Part shown: positions 1-8,965 of the stretch, piece by piece
Layout of the letters: each line of letters opens with the position of its first letter
Numbering within the stretch: the stretch's first letter is position 1
Assembly: GCF_019464495.1 (NCBI RefSeq)
Contig: NZ_CP080492.1
Span: forward strand, 2,604,001-2,668,000
Reading direction: 5' to 3'
Length of the DNA: 64,000 nucleotides
Source: Leucobacter luti
Lineage (GTDB): Bacteria > Actinomycetota > Actinomycetes > Actinomycetales > Microbacteriaceae
The notes under the pieces: generated by a model
The model's input: only the letters and a program-made list of their open reading frames with translations
The model's database searches: none
Told to the model about the DNA's origin: nothing
Program-made: the position numbers and the translations under genes

Positions 1-2
1 AC

Positions 3-905
3 CCTGGTGCAGTGCCGGCCACGGTAGAGCTCGCCGTGTTCGATGAGAACGGCGCGGTCGACGCCCTGCAGACGGCTGGCGTGCTTGTTGCCGCCGGCAC
101 GGAGCAAACCGTGTCACTCAACGGATACGCTCCCGATCGTGAACGCCTCGCGGTGCGCGTGGTGAGCACAGGCGCGCCAGTAACGGCGAGTCTGGGTGTT
201 GGTCAGAGCACCGGGATTACGCCGTTCGCAGTTTCCTCGGTGACGCGCCAGACAGCACCGCAGACCGAGCTGGTGATTCCGGGGCTTGCAAACGTGAGCG
301 ACCATGAGCACGGCCCGTCGGACGTGGGGGAGGGCGATGACTTCCCCGTACAGCTCCGCGTGCTCGCGCCCGGAGGCGAAACGCCGGAAGTCCGTGCGCG
401 CGCGATCGACGGCAAGGGCGTCAGCACGGATCTCGGATCCCTGACCCTCGAACCGAACGCGATTGGCGAGCTGCGGATTCCCGTGTGGCCGGCTGGCGCG
501 AACGCGATGGTCATCGAGTCTGATGCGCCAATCATTGCCGCGGCGCTCGGCTCTGCGACCGAGGGCAAAGAACACGACTATGACTGGTTTACACCAGCGC
601 CCCAGATGGGGGCTGACACGCCTGTCGCGGCCCCGGTGGTGTCGGGTGGGACACTCGTGCTCGCGAACTCGGGCGAGACCGATGCGGACGTGCAGCTTGT
701 CGCAGCAAGCGGGAAGGGGAAGCCGAGCAAGGCGACCGTCCCCGCTGGTGCTGCGATCACCGTCAAAGCGCCAGCGGATGCCGTGATCACGAGCACCGAG
801 CCCCTGTTCGCCGGAGTGCGCTACGTGCAGGGCGGCGATATCGCCGGATACCCGGTGCTCGCGCCGGATCCCCGAGATGGCGAACTCACGGTCTACACCC
901 GATAG
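3..905 (+). CDS. DUF5719 family protein, 5' truncated by window edge
   Basis: The frame is open from the window edge to a TAG ending at 905, so the true N-terminus (probably with a signal sequence) lies upstream; GTG at 12 is only the first possible start seen here. About 300 residues are visible, rich in Ala, Val and Gly, with no membrane helix, ending in DGELTVYTR. This resembles the secreted actinobacterial DUF5719 family, which often neighbours a degenerate metallopeptidase gene, as it does here 109 bp downstream. The family has no known activity; an envelope role is inference. Confidence 0.6.
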   Translation, partial: PGAVPATVELAVFDENGAVDALQTAGVLVAAGTEQTVSLNGYAPDRERLAVRVVSTGAPVTASLGVGQSTGITPFAVSSVTRQTAPQTELVIPGLANVSDHEHGPSDVGEGDDFPVQLRVLAPGGETPEVRARAIDGKGVSTDLGSLTLEPNAIGELRIPVWPAGANAMVIESDAPIIAAALGSATEGKEHDYDWFTPAPQMGADTPVAAPVVSGGTLVLANSGETDADVQLVAASGKGKPSKATVPAGAAITVKAPADAVITSTEPLFAGVRYVQGGDIAGYPVLAPDPRDGELTVYTR

Positions 906-1002
906 TTCTCGCGCACCGCGGGCCAGCTGAGCGAAACGACGCCGACCGGGTCATCACCTGGTGACGCCCTGATCTCGTGCGTTTCGCACAGCTGCTCCCG
1001 CG

Positions 1003-1008
1003 TAGACT
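1003..1008 (+). promoter_or_regulatory. -10 element TAGACT of a leaderless promoter
   Basis: TAGACT fits TANNNT and ends 6 nt before the ATG at 1015, with no Shine-Dalgarno between. This spacing recurs at many starts in the window. Confidence 0.5.
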
Positions 1009-1014
1009 GGGGGC

Positions 1015-1446
1015 ATGTCCGGTCGAGAGCACGAGTCCCGCCGCGCGGTGGCCCGCAGGCACGGTCGACGCCCCAACCGCTCGTCCGTGACAGGCCATGG
1101 CCTGCCCAACCCGGATTCCCGAGTGCGCAAGTTTGAGGCGTTTGCCCGGGGTGCTGTCGAGCTGCTGCAGGCGCATTTCCCTGAGGAACTCCGGTCGGTG
1201 CAGATCGGGTTCCAGACCGCCCCAACCGGGACCGGCGACGGGAATAACCCACTGCTGTATTCGATCGATCGTGAGGCAAAGACGATCATGCTGTTTCGTG
1301 TGCCGATCCAGCGGGCGCGCGGCCTCCATGTTGAGGATGACGAGCACCGGCGCTACTACGTCGAACACTGCGTGCACCTCGCGGTGTGCGAGTATCTCGG
1401 GCGCGAGCCATGGGAAGTGCTGCCGGGTCGTTTCGACCATTTCTAA
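1015..1446 (+). CDS. Metallopeptidase-family (zincin-like) protein, degenerate active site
   Basis: 143 residues with a basic N-terminal tail, then a domain with the actinobacterial zincin_1-like pattern of a strand FRVPIQRAR followed by a helix and the C-terminal motif EYLGREPWEV. The place where catalytic members carry HExxH reads VEHCVHLAV, so the two His are only three apart and the Glu is missing; activity as a protease is doubtful. The ATG lies 6 nt after TAGACT (1003-1008), a -10-like hexamer, so the mRNA is probably leaderless. It follows the DUF5719 gene in the same direction. Confidence 0.7.
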   Translation: MSGREHESRRAVARRHGRRPNRSSVTGHGLPNPDSRVRKFEAFARGAVELLQAHFPEELRSVQIGFQTAPTGTGDGNNPLLYSIDREAKTIMLFRVPIQRARGLHVEDDEHRRYYVEHCVHLAVCEYLGREPWEVLPGRFDHF

Positions 1447-1484
1447 GCGGCGACAGCACTCCCGGAGCCCGCACTCGGAGCCCG

Positions 1485-2144
1485 CTAAGCTGCCGCCTTC
1501 TTCTCTTTCTTGATGACGTCATCAATATTCAAGAAGCGGAATGCGAGCGCTGCGAGCGCTGATCCGACGAGCGGTGCGAGCACGTACAGCCACATGTTTG
1601 ACCAGTCGAAGTACCCGCCCAGGGCGAGGCTGAGCGAGACTGCTGGGTTGAATCCGCCGCCCGAGACGGGGCCGCCAAGAGCAACGCCCGCCACAATCGT
1701 GCTACCGATCGCGAGGCCGTAGAACGAGTTATTCGGGTGGTCGCGCGACGTGGCCACGTTGAGGATCACGTACACGAGAATGAACGTGACGAGTGCTTCG
1801 ACGAGGAACGCCGGCCCAGCTTCGATCTGCAGCGCCCCGCCTTCGGGAGCACTCCAGATGGTGCCCGCGAGCAGCGCGGCGAGGATGCCGCCGATGATTT
1901 GTCCGATCGCGTAGCACAGGAACTCACCGAAACCGATGACCCCGCGCAGGAACGCCGCGAGCGACACCGCGGGGTTGAGGTGTCCGCCGGAGATGTGTCC
2001 TGTGGCAAAGATGAGCGCCATCAGCATGAAGCCGATCGCGAGCGGCGCGAGATCTCCTGCGTTGTTGACTGCGGCGACGATGGAAAAGACAAAGAGAAAC
2101 GTTGCGAGTGCTTCAGCCGCAACGTTTCGGGCAGTGCCGGTCAT
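1485..2144 (-). CDS. MIP/aquaporin family channel
   Basis: 219 residues with six hydrophobic membrane helices and two half-helix NPA boxes: HLNPAVS (NPA at residues 57-59) and FNPAVS (166-168). This is the aquaporin/glycerol facilitator fold for water or small neutral solute flux across the cytoplasmic membrane. After the second NPA most members have Arg (NPAR), the key residue of the aromatic/arginine filter; here it is Val, so selectivity may differ. The C-terminus is Lys/Ala-rich and cytosolic. It is convergent with the metallopeptidase gene and divergent from mtrA. Confidence 0.88.
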   Translation of the reverse strand: MTGTARNVAAEALATFLFVFSIVAAVNNAGDLAPLAIGFMLMALIFATGHISGGHLNPAVSLAAFLRGVIGFGEFLCYAIGQIIGGILAALLAGTIWSAPEGGALQIEAGPAFLVEALVTFILVYVILNVATSRDHPNNSFYGLAIGSTIVAGVALGGPVSGGGFNPAVSLSLALGGYFDWSNMWLYVLAPLVGSALAALAFRFLNIDDVIKKEKKAAA

Positions 2145-2248
2145 ATCAGCTCACTTCCTTGGGAACCCGGGACTGTCCTCAGGTGGTTCTCATTATTGCA
2201 AATAGACGCGCGGACTGGTCCGTTCACGCATAATTCCGCTGAGCCGGT

Positions 2249-2254
2249 CATAAT
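2249..2254 (+). promoter_or_regulatory. -10 element CATAAT of mtrA (leaderless)
   Basis: CATAAT is followed by six bases (GGGACC) and the mtrA ATG. No ribosome-binding site fits in the gap, so transcription probably starts at or next to the start codon. Confidence 0.5.
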
Positions 2255-2260
2255 GGGACC

Positions 2261-2944
2261 ATGAGTGCGCGCATCTTGGTAGTAGACGACGACAGGGCGC
2301 TTGCCGAGATGCTGGGCATGGTGCTGCAGGGTGAGAACTTCGAGACGGAGTTTGCGTTCGACGGAAACGAAGCGGTCGAGAAGTTCCGTGAGACTCGGCC
2401 CGATCTCGTGCTCCTCGACGTGATGCTGCCGGGTCTCGATGGGATCGAAGTCGCGGAGAAGATTCGTGCAGAATCAGGGACGCCGATCATCATGCTGACG
2501 GCGCGGACGGATACTCGCGACGTCGTGCGCGGGCTCGAAGCAGGCGCCGACGACTACGTGGTGAAGCCGTTCAACCCCGTCGAGCTCATTGCGCGTATTC
2601 GTGCGCGGCTGAGGGAACCACAGCAGGAAGCGACCGAAACGCTGCGCATCGGGGATCTCGCGATCGACGTCGCCGCACACGAGGTGCGCCGCGGAACGCT
2701 GGCGATTCCGCTCACTCCGCTGGAGTTCGATCTGCTCGTGATCCTCGCGCGCAAGCCGCAGCAGGTATTCACCCGAGAGGTCCTTCTGGAGAAGGTGTGG
2801 GGGTACCAGTACAAAGCTGACACGCGGCTCGTGAACGTGCACGTGCAGCGGCTGCGCGCCAAGATTGAGCAGGATCCGGATCACCCCACCATCGTGACGA
2901 CCGTTCGCGGTGTGGGGTATCGCGCCGGCACCCCCATCGAATAG
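2261..2944 (+). CDS. mtrA: Two-component response regulator MtrA
   Basis: 227 residues: an N-terminal receiver domain (ILVVDDD acid pocket, phospho-acceptor Asp53 in LLDVMLPG, conserved Lys in YVVKPF) and a C-terminal OmpR-type winged helix (about 130-225). Neighbouring mtrB and lpqB fix the identity as MtrA, the essential actinobacterial regulator of cell-wall hydrolases, division and osmotic response. The ATG follows a CATAAT -10 by six bases. mtrB starts 9 bp after the stop, so the three genes form an operon. Confidence 0.95.
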   Translation: MSARILVVDDDRALAEMLGMVLQGENFETEFAFDGNEAVEKFRETRPDLVLLDVMLPGLDGIEVAEKIRAESGTPIIMLTARTDTRDVVRGLEAGADDYVVKPFNPVELIARIRARLREPQQEATETLRIGDLAIDVAAHEVRRGTLAIPLTPLEFDLLVILARKPQQVFTREVLLEKVWGYQYKADTRLVNVHVQRLRAKIEQDPDHPTIVTTVRGVGYRAGTPIE

Positions 2945-2953
2945 GCAGGGCCC

Positions 2954-4639
2954 ATGTCCTCACGCCGTTCGCGCTTCGCGATTGCGCTGCGTCGATTGCG
3001 GCTCCGGTGGACGCGCTGGTCTGAACCGGTGCTCGGGCCGTTCCGTGCGCGCTGGCGCCGATCGCTCATGGTGCGCACGATGACGATTACTGGCATCGTG
3101 ACCGGCTTCATGGTGCTCATCGCGGGTGTGTTCATCCTCACGAGCATTGGGAGCGATCTCTACACTTCACGCAAAGACGCTGCACTGCAGGATTCAGCGC
3201 GCGCCACGATCGCCGCACAGCGCCTGATCGACGCGTACGAGGGTGCGCAACCGAACCTCGTCCCGCTCGTGCGCCGCACGGTGCAGGATACGTCGTCAAG
3301 TCAGCTGGTGTACCTGCGTCGCGAGCCCGGGCAGGCGCCGGCCGCAGATGCTCCGCCCGCGACGACAACGGCCGACATGCTGCTCGACGCGGTGAGTCCC
3401 GAGCTGACTGAGGCAGTGGCCTCTGCGAGTGCGCCTCAGCACTGGCAAGCGGTCGGGTTTACTGCGGACGACGGCACCACCGCACCCGGTATCCTCGTCG
3501 CTTCGACACTTGAGTTTCCTGCAGGGGCCGGCACCTACGATCTGTTCATTGGCTACAACCTCGCCGATACGCAGGCGACGCTGAGCTTTGTGCAACGCAC
3601 GCTGCTGATCACGGCTGCCGCGATGATGGCGTTCATCGGAATCCTGGTCTGGATCATGTCGCGGATCGTGTTCCGGCCGCTCCGCGCAGCGGCTGCGGCG
3701 AGTCGACGCCTCGCTGCAGGGGAGAGCGACGCGCGGATGCCGCAGCAGAATGACGAGCACTTCGACGTGCTCTCCGAAGGTTTCAACGATATGGCCGATA
3801 CTCTGCAGGCCAGGATCCAGGAACTCGACACTCTCTCCGAGATGCAGCAGCGCTTCGTCTCTGATGTCTCGCACGAGCTCCGTACTCCGTTGACCACGAT
3901 TCGGCTCGCGAGTGAAGTGCTCCAGGGCACCGCTGGTGGTCTTCCTCCGGGCCAGCAGCGTGCGGTCGAAGTGCTCGGCACGCAGGTGGAACGTTTCGAA
4001 CTCTTGCTCGGAGACCTGCTTGAGATCTCTCGCTACGATGCCGGTCGCGTCACCCTCGAGACCGAGCAGACGCACCTGGTGGGGCTCGCAGAAGAAGTGG
4101 TCGATGGGCTGCGGCCACTTTCTCCCAGTGAGATTGAGGTGCGTGCGCTCGGCGGGTATGCACCAATTGAAGTGGATCCGCGGAGAATCAGGCGGATCGT
4201 TTCGAACCTCGTCGGGAACGCGATCGAGCACGGTGAGGGCGGACCCATCCAGGTCACGATTGATTCGAATGCTGCCGCTGTGGCGATATCAGTGCGCGAC
4301 AGCGGAGTTGGGATGGCCACAGCGGATTTGGAGCACGTGTTCGATCGCTTCTGGCGGGCCGATCCGTCGCGGAAGCGGACGCTCGGGGGGACCGGCCTGG
4401 GCCTCGCCATCGCGCAGGAGGACGCGGCAGTGCACGGCGGTATCCTGGAAGCCTGGTCTCGCACCGGTATCGGCTCAAATTTCCGGCTCACCCTGCCGCG
4501 CGGCGAGCACGTCACCAGCTTCGTTTCCCCGCTCCCGCTCGTGCCAGAGGGTGTAGAAACGGAAGACGGTGATCCGCAGGCGACCGGCGGGTGGCTGCGC
4601 AGGCCCGGCAGGCGAATCAGGAAGGACAAGCGACGATGA
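2954..4639 (+). CDS. mtrB: Sensor histidine kinase MtrB
   Basis: 561 residues. After a basic N-terminus come TM1 (about 43-66), an extracellular sensor region (67-214), TM2 (about 216-236), HAMP, the HisKA phospho-acceptor His307 in SDVSHELRTP, and a HATPase domain with N box NLVGNAIEHG, G1 DSGVGM and G2 GGTGLGLAI. It phosphorylates MtrA. Its stop overlaps the lpqB start (ATGA at 4636-4639), consistent with coupled translation. The C-terminal tail after the kinase core is proline- and arginine-rich and not recognisable. Confidence 0.95.
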   Translation: MSSRRSRFAIALRRLRLRWTRWSEPVLGPFRARWRRSLMVRTMTITGIVTGFMVLIAGVFILTSIGSDLYTSRKDAALQDSARATIAAQRLIDAYEGAQPNLVPLVRRTVQDTSSSQLVYLRREPGQAPAADAPPATTTADMLLDAVSPELTEAVASASAPQHWQAVGFTADDGTTAPGILVASTLEFPAGAGTYDLFIGYNLADTQATLSFVQRTLLITAAAMMAFIGILVWIMSRIVFRPLRAAAAASRRLAAGESDARMPQQNDEHFDVLSEGFNDMADTLQARIQELDTLSEMQQRFVSDVSHELRTPLTTIRLASEVLQGTAGGLPPGQQRAVEVLGTQVERFELLLGDLLEISRYDAGRVTLETEQTHLVGLAEEVVDGLRPLSPSEIEVRALGGYAPIEVDPRRIRRIVSNLVGNAIEHGEGGPIQVTIDSNAAAVAISVRDSGVGMATADLEHVFDRFWRADPSRKRTLGGTGLGLAIAQEDAAVHGGILEAWSRTGIGSNFRLTLPRGEHVTSFVSPLPLVPEGVETEDGDPQATGGWLRRPGRRIRKDKRR

Positions 4640-6321
4640 AGCGCACACGCATTCGCCGCAGGCTCGTGAGCGCACTCGCGCTCGCCGCCGGAGCAGCGCT
4701 GGCGCTTGCCGGGTGCACCGCGATCCCGAGCTCCGGCCCCGTCGAACTCGGGCTCAAAGCCCTGAAGCAGGACGAGCAGCGCTTCCAGTACAAGCCGCCC
4801 GGACCAATTGTCGGCGCGAGCCAAGAAGAAATGGTGCGCGGGTTTGTCATCGCCGCCACCTCCGCAGTGGATGACTACGCGACCGCACGTGAATTCCTGA
4901 GCCCGGGCTACGCAGACCAGTGGGATCCCTACTACGGTGTGCTCATCGACGAGGGGAGTCGACCCTATCGCGAGGACGGCGAATCTGCCGGAGTGCTCTC
5001 GCTTGCTGCCACCGCGAAGGTCGACGCAACGGGTGACATGCTGCCGGTCGGCCCCGGTCCGAGTACTGACATGCGCTTTGAGTTCGAGCGCGTCGGCGAG
5101 GAATGGCGGATTGCTTCCGCGCCGAGCGGGATCATCCTAGATGCAAATACGTTCTCGACGATCTGGTCGCCGCACCAGCTCTACTTCTTGGGCGCCAACA
5201 ATGTGCTGGTGCCCGAGACGCGCTGGTACCTATCGCGTACTGCGCTCGTCACCGAGATTGTCGGCGACCTGCTTGAGGGGCCGGGGGAGCGCATGCGTGA
5301 GGTGCTGCGCAGCGGATTCCCGACTGGCACCGCCCTCGTGTCCAACTCCGTGCCCATCGTCGATGGAAAGGCGCGGATCGACTTGACGGGCAACGTCTTA
5401 GAGGCTGGGCCGCAGGCCATGGCCGCGATCCGGCAACAGCTGAAGAACAGTTTGCAGAGCGTCACTGAGGTTACTGGGTTTGATCTGTACGTTGAGGGAA
5501 CTCAGCTGCGCCCAACCCCAGAGGACTCCGAGGACGCACCGCACCTCGTCGCGCTCCCCAGCAGTCCGCCCGTCATGATCGACTCAGTGTTCGGCACCCT
5601 CGCTGCGGGCGAGTTCACTGAATTGCCCGGTTTTGGGGAGTCGATTCACGAGCTCGACCCCATCGCGATTGCACTGTCCCCCAATGAGAGTGCAGCCGCA
5701 GTGCTGAGCCCAGCCGGAGTCAGCCGAGTCTCCCCAGACGGGACTGTCGTGCTGGATGCGCGCGCCGGACTCGTTGCTCCGAGCTACGACCCGCTCGGGT
5801 ACGTGTGGACGGCGTCACGAAACGCCCCGGAAGTGCTGCTGGCCTTTGCGCAGGACGGCAGCGTGACCCAGGTGGCCGCACCGTGGCTCGCTGGGCGCCA
5901 GCTGACCGCGCTCCGCCTGTCACCCGATGGCAGCAGGGTCGCTGCACTCGTCGCAGATGGAGACGAGTCTCAGGTGCTGGTCTCGGGCGTCATCCGAGAA
6001 GACTCAGGTGTACCAGCGCGCACGGTATCGGAGGCGGACGCGAAACTGTGGGCGTCCGGGAAGCCGATTGACCTGGACTGGATGGGACAGCTCCGCTTTG
6101 CCGCGCTGACCCGCGTTGGCGCCGCGGGCAAGGTCACGAACGGCGGGATCGGGATCTTTGGTGAGGAGCAGGCTTCAGTGCCTGGCGGTTCCCAGCTCAG
6201 CGGTGGCGGCGGCCGCAGCTACCTCCGCGTCCTGGGAGCAGAAGGGGATCTGTATGCCCCGCAGAATTCGGGCTGGCAGCGCACCGCTGAAAATATCGAG
6301 CTGCTCGGCAAACGCGGGTAG
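4636..6321 (+). CDS. lpqB: Lipoprotein LpqB, MtrB accessory protein
   Basis: 561 residues from the ATG that overlaps the mtrB stop; an upstream in-frame ATG at 4591 is rejected because it would precede the signal peptide. The N-terminus is basic, then hydrophobic, ending in a lipobox (LALAGC). Then come a GerMN-type domain (about 200-330) and a C-terminal beta-propeller-like region. LpqB is known to bind the extracellular part of MtrB and influence MtrA phosphorylation. The third position in an mtrAB operon is the usual one. Confidence 0.93.
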   Translation: MKRTRIRRRLVSALALAAGAALALAGCTAIPSSGPVELGLKALKQDEQRFQYKPPGPIVGASQEEMVRGFVIAATSAVDDYATAREFLSPGYADQWDPYYGVLIDEGSRPYREDGESAGVLSLAATAKVDATGDMLPVGPGPSTDMRFEFERVGEEWRIASAPSGIILDANTFSTIWSPHQLYFLGANNVLVPETRWYLSRTALVTEIVGDLLEGPGERMREVLRSGFPTGTALVSNSVPIVDGKARIDLTGNVLEAGPQAMAAIRQQLKNSLQSVTEVTGFDLYVEGTQLRPTPEDSEDAPHLVALPSSPPVMIDSVFGTLAAGEFTELPGFGESIHELDPIAIALSPNESAAAVLSPAGVSRVSPDGTVVLDARAGLVAPSYDPLGYVWTASRNAPEVLLAFAQDGSVTQVAAPWLAGRQLTALRLSPDGSRVAALVADGDESQVLVSGVIREDSGVPARTVSEADAKLWASGKPIDLDWMGQLRFAALTRVGAAGKVTNGGIGIFGEEQASVPGGSQLSGGGGRSYLRVLGAEGDLYAPQNSGWQRTAENIELLGKRG

Positions 6322-6372
6322 CGGTGTGCAGTTTGTCGCGCTCTGATTCCGCGCCGGCGATGGTGCGTATGC

Positions 6373-6405
6373 GCTCCGAGTGAGCTCCGAGTGATCTCCG
6401 AGTGC
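6373..6405 (+). repeat. Three tandem 11-bp repeats
   Basis: GCTCCGAGTGA occurs at 6373-6383 and 6384-6394, followed by the variant TCTCCGAGTGC at 6395-6405. They lie in the 204-bp gap between lpqB and comF. No function can be assigned. Confidence 0.8.
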
Positions 6406-6525
6406 GGGCGGGGCGCTACCTTCGCGCTTCGCTCACCGTGTCGAAGAGGCGCGGTTCGAGTGGAAGTTCTGCACATCGCCCGCACGGCGGCCATCCCCGT
6501 GCTCTCCGTGAGTCAAGCTCGGAGC

Positions 6526-7290
6526 ATGACACTTCGTACCGGGCTTCAGGAACTGTGGCTCGATCTGCTTGCACTCTTGTGGCCTACCTCCTGCAGTGGG
6601 TGCGGTGCGCCAGACCGGGATTGCTGCGCGAGCTGCGTGCGTGAGCTGAGTGCGCCAGCAGTGCTCATTCAGCCCAGTTTCGGGCTGCCGTGCTTCGCGC
6701 GGGCAGTCTATGCTGGCCCCACACGTGGGCTCCTGATCGCGTTCAAACACAGCGGCATGGTTCGGTTCGGCGGTGTGCTGGGTGGACAGCTGCGCCCGGC
6801 ACTCATTGCCGCCCTGAGCTGCGCTATCGGCGCGAGTGGAGACACGCGTGCGGGCGCTCAGACACCCGGGCGCGTGGGTCCAGGAGCAGCCAGGGCCGGG
6901 CCCCTCATCGTGCCGGCACCGTCGCGCCCGGCGAAGGCTCGGGAGCGCGGATATCGGCACGTCGAACTGCTGGTGACCGCCGCGCTCCGCGGGCGGCGGG
7001 GTGAGCCAGCGGTGCGCCTACCGCTCATTCGGGCGCTTCGCACGCTGCGTGGGCGCCGAGGACAAGTGGGGCTGGGGCCGCGGGAACGCGCACGGAATGC
7101 GCGGCTGGTTGCGGTTCGCTCCCGGGCGAGATCCGCACTGCGTGGGAGAACCGTGGTGCTCGTCGATGACGTGCTCACTACGGGCGCTACGCTCCTCGCT
7201 GCACGAGATGCAATCGAGCGCGCTGGTGGACGAGTGGTCGCCATCGCGGTGTTGTGCGTCGCAGTTGCGCCCGAGCCGACAGCTCTGTGA
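6526..7290 (+). CDS. ComF family phosphoribosyltransferase-like protein
   Basis: 254 residues from ATG 6526. An N-terminal zinc-ribbon-like cluster (CSGCG...CCASC, about residues 20-36) is followed by a phosphoribosyltransferase fold with the PRPP loop VVLVDDVLTTGATL near the C-terminus. ComF proteins take part in DNA uptake in competent bacteria; in Actinobacteria the role is not settled. The frame is open further upstream (ATG 6391), but the conserved domain begins just after 6526. The ribosome-binding site there is poor, so the start is uncertain. Confidence 0.8.
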   Translation: MTLRTGLQELWLDLLALLWPTSCSGCGAPDRDCCASCVRELSAPAVLIQPSFGLPCFARAVYAGPTRGLLIAFKHSGMVRFGGVLGGQLRPALIAALSCAIGASGDTRAGAQTPGRVGPGAARAGPLIVPAPSRPAKARERGYRHVELLVTAALRGRRGEPAVRLPLIRALRTLRGRRGQVGLGPRERARNARLVAVRSRARSALRGRTVVLVDDVLTTGATLLAARDAIERAGGRVVAIAVLCVAVAPEPTAL

Positions 7291-7400
7291 CGGCTCCCAG
7301 CGGGGGACTGGAAACGGCGTCGCCTGGTGGAGTAGAGTTCGAGAAAGGCGTATAGGTGCGCCGCACTGGTCCACCCGCCTGAGTCCCCTGGGAGGTCACC

Positions 7401-8030
7401 ATGGACGTGAACATCCGCGGCAAGAATGTCGGTATTACCGATCGTTTCGAGCAGTATGTCGAGGCGAAGACCGAAAAGGTTTCAGGGTTGTTGCCCAGGG
7501 CACAGTCGTTCGAAGTGAGAGTGTCGCGCCAGAGCGACCGGAGCCCGCAGAACGGTGACCAGGTGGAGATTACGCTTATTGGCCCCGGGCCAGTGATTCG
7601 CGCAGAATCGGCGGGTGGCGACAAATACACGGCATTCGATATGGCGTACGGCCGGATCCTGGAGCGCATCAGGCGCATGAAGGATCGGCAGCACGACCGT
7701 CGCGGAAAGGGTCGCGTGTCCCTCGGTGATGCCGCGGCGAACGATTTTGGCACTATCGACGTGACCCCTGCGCCGCTTGAGGTGCTCGAATCCGTTGCTA
7801 CCGGAAACATCCCCGTCACGAGCGGCGATTCCGAGGAGCAGTACACACCGGTGGTGATCCGCAGTAAGGAGTTCCCAGCTGAGCGGCTGTCAGTCGAAGA
7901 CGCTGTCGACCAGATGGAGCTTGTGGGGCACGATTTCTTCCTCTTCGTGGAGACCGGGTCCGGTCGTCCCAGTGTCGTGTACCGGCGCAAAGGCTGGAAC
8001 TACGGCGTGATTACGCTCGCAGAGGCGTAA
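7401..8030 (+). CDS. hpf: Long-form ribosome hibernation promoting factor
   Basis: 209 residues: an N-terminal S30AE domain (1-100; starts MDVNIRGKNVGITDRF) and a C-terminal dimerisation domain ending in GHDFFLFVETGSGRPSVVYR. The two-domain length marks long HPF, which joins two 70S ribosomes into inactive 100S dimers in stationary phase. A good ribosome-binding site (GGGAGG) precedes the ATG. The gene usually lies just upstream of secA; here a mannosyltransferase, catalase and fur sit between them. Confidence 0.93.
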   Translation: MDVNIRGKNVGITDRFEQYVEAKTEKVSGLLPRAQSFEVRVSRQSDRSPQNGDQVEITLIGPGPVIRAESAGGDKYTAFDMAYGRILERIRRMKDRQHDRRGKGRVSLGDAAANDFGTIDVTPAPLEVLESVATGNIPVTSGDSEEQYTPVVIRSKEFPAERLSVEDAVDQMELVGHDFFLFVETGSGRPSVVYRRKGWNYGVITLAEA

Positions 8031-8076
8031 CGCTCACGGCATCGGTCGCGGTACCTGACCGAGCGCACATGCACAC

Positions 8077-8115
8077 CGCGGCGGCGGCGTCTGAACTCTA
8101 GGCGCCGCCGCCGCG
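8077..8115. terminator. Bidirectional hairpin between hpf and the mannosyltransferase
   Basis: A perfect 13-bp stem, CGCGGCGGCGGCG (8077-8089) with its complement (8103-8115), and a 13-nt loop. It lies between convergent genes and slightly overlaps the 3' end of the minus-strand gene. There is no U tract. Confidence 0.6.
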
Positions 8116-8880
8116 CTGTGTGTCAGTGATGGCGAGGGGTGCTGCAGAAAAGCGCAACCGCCACCCCCACCGCAGCACGCCGCACAGCGCTTCCCACACG
8201 ATGCCAACGGACATTTTCGAGCGTCCCTCGACGCGCTCAATGAACGAAATGGGCACTTCCGCGATCGGACAGCCGAGACGTTCAAGCGTCCACGCGGTTT
8301 CGACCTGAAACGCGTATCCCTCCGAATCGAGAGCTGCAAGGTCGAGCCTGCTGATCCAGCGCGTATCGAGCACCCGAAAACCGCTCGTGAGGTCTCTGAG
8401 CTGTGAGCGCAGCGCGATCCGTGCGACGGCGGTTCCGGTGCGTGAAATCCAGCGCCGATACCACGGCCAGTTCACAATCGTGCCGCCGGGAATCCAGCGG
8501 GTTCCAATCACGAGCCCGGCACCGGCTTCGGCTGCGGCGATCAGTGCCGGGAGCTCGCTCACCTGGTGCGAGCCGTCGGAGTCCATTGCGACGGCGAAGC
8601 GGTAGCCGCGGTCCACGGCCTCCTGAAAGCCCCACGCATACGCGGTGCCGAGGCCCTGTTTCCCACTGCGGTGGTGGGCTTCGACGCGCGCATCGCTCGC
8701 GAGTTCGTCAGCGATCTGACCGGTTCCGTCTGGGCTGCCATCATCGATGATGAGCACGTGCGCGGTGGGGATAGCGTGCAGGATCCCGGACACTGTGGCT
8801 GGCAGTGTGGAACGCTCATTGTAGGTGGGGAGCAGGACGAGGAGACCGCTACGCGCGAGGGTGTGATCCTGAGGCACCAT
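8098..8880 (-). CDS. Polyprenol-phosphate mannose synthase-like GT2 glycosyltransferase
   Basis: 260 residues from ATG at 8880, which has GGGAG 3 nt upstream; an in-frame start at 8907 lacks one. GT2 motifs are present: PTYNE, DDGSPDGT, the metal-binding DSDGSH and GTRWIPGG. This is the Ppm1/DPM1 catalytic-domain pattern: transfer of mannose from GDP-mannose to polyprenyl phosphate for lipoglycans and protein mannosylation. There is no N-acyltransferase domain and no C-terminal membrane helix pair, so it is the stand-alone catalytic form. It is convergent with hpf. Confidence 0.85.
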   Translation of the reverse strand: MVPQDHTLARSGLLVLLPTYNERSTLPATVSGILHAIPTAHVLIIDDGSPDGTGQIADELASDARVEAHHRSGKQGLGTAYAWGFQEAVDRGYRFAVAMDSDGSHQVSELPALIAAAEAGAGLVIGTRWIPGGTIVNWPWYRRWISRTGTAVARIALRSQLRDLTSGFRVLDTRWISRLDLAALDSEGYAFQVETAWTLERLGCPIAEVPISFIERVEGRSKMSVGIVWEALCGVLRWGWRLRFSAAPLAITDTQRGGGA

Positions 8881-8965
8881 GCTCCCATCCTGGCAGAAAC
8901 TGTGCACGGATCATGCAGAACGGGAGGCCGCCCAGAGTGGGCGGCCTCCCGGTGCTCAGCGGAAC

